A stretch of 5,687 nt of DNA from an uncultured Blastococcus sp. (GTDB taxonomy: Bacteria > Actinomycetota > Actinomycetes > Mycobacteriales > Antricoccaceae): NCBI GenBank assembly GCA_946221975.1, contig CAMIGT010000112.1, forward strand, positions 1 to 5,687. The letters run 5' to 3'. Position 1 is the first letter of the stretch. Every line of letters starts with the position of its first letter. This document shows positions 5,559-5,687 of the stretch, piece by piece. Made by a program: the position numbers and the translations under genes. The notes beneath the pieces were generated by a model. It searched no databases. It was not told the origin of the DNA and saw only the letters and a program-made list of their open reading frames with translations.

Positions 5559-5687
5559 CTAGGCGATGACGGTCTCGTAGACCCCGAGCACCCGGGCGGC
5601 GACCACGCTCCAGTCGTACTGCTGCACGGCGTTCGCGGCGTACGCCGCACGCGCGGCGGTCGCGTCCGTGTCGCGCAGGGCGCTGAC
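5559..5687 (-). CDS. pimA: Phosphatidylinositol alpha-mannosyltransferase PimA, C-terminal end
   Basis: Only the last 42 codons and the TAG are in the window, in frame from the right edge. They read VSALRDTDATAARAAYAAN and then VQQYDWSVVAARVLGVYETV, ending IA. The YDWSVVA block followed by a V-L-x-V-Y-E-T-V helix closely matches the end of mycobacterial PimA. This is the GT4-family enzyme that transfers the first mannose from GDP-mannose to phosphatidylinositol at the inner face of the membrane. The final helix of GT-B enzymes crosses back to the N-terminal domain, as expected here. The nearby pdxS and membrane-protein gene fit the usual pimA neighbourhood. The catalytic part is outside the window, so another GT4 mannosyltransferase cannot be excluded. 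Confidence 0.72.
   Translation of the reverse strand, partial: VSALRDTDATAARAAYAANAVQQYDWSVVAARVLGVYETVIA

Overview
The window is high-GC DNA with actinobacterial character. The strongest taxonomic clue is the minus-strand gene end at the right edge, which reads like the C-terminus of the phosphatidylinositol mannosyltransferase PimA. A PdxS of the usual actinobacterial length and sequence supports this. I cannot name the genus. All genes but one lie on the minus strand, so the backbone reads right to left.

Layout from right to left. (1) 5559-5687 holds the last 42 codons of a PimA-type glycosyltransferase. (2) 5414-5477 is an imperfect 64-base palindrome. (3) 4393-5331 encodes a solitary AbiEi-like/DUF559 protein: an N-terminal winged-helix antitoxin-type domain fused to a PD-(D/E)XK-like nuclease domain. 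(4) 4334-4397 is a second, better preserved copy of the same palindrome, overlapping the stop codon of gene 3. (5) 3644-4270 is the only plus-strand gene, a 208-residue protein of unknown function. (6) 3019-3549 is a small LemA-like membrane protein. (7) 2037-2954 is pdxS, the synthase subunit of pyridoxal 5'-phosphate synthase. (8) 1193-1946 is a NYN-domain (PIN-like RNase) gene split by a frameshift near 1712 and followed by a clear intrinsic terminator. (9) 1-954 is the N-terminal part of a DUF2207 membrane protein that runs off the left edge.

From memory of actinobacterial genomes, pimA, a small membrane-protein gene and pdxS often lie in this order on one strand. Here about 2 kb separates pimA from the membrane-protein gene. 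That stretch contains the reversed unknown gene and the AbiEi/DUF559 gene bracketed by the two palindromes. I infer that this is an accessory insertion in a conserved housekeeping neighbourhood. The palindrome pair around the AbiEi/DUF559 gene, with centres exactly 1080 bases apart, is the most unusual structure here. No pdxT, no AbiEii toxin, no transposase, no tRNA or rRNA and no CRISPR array are visible.
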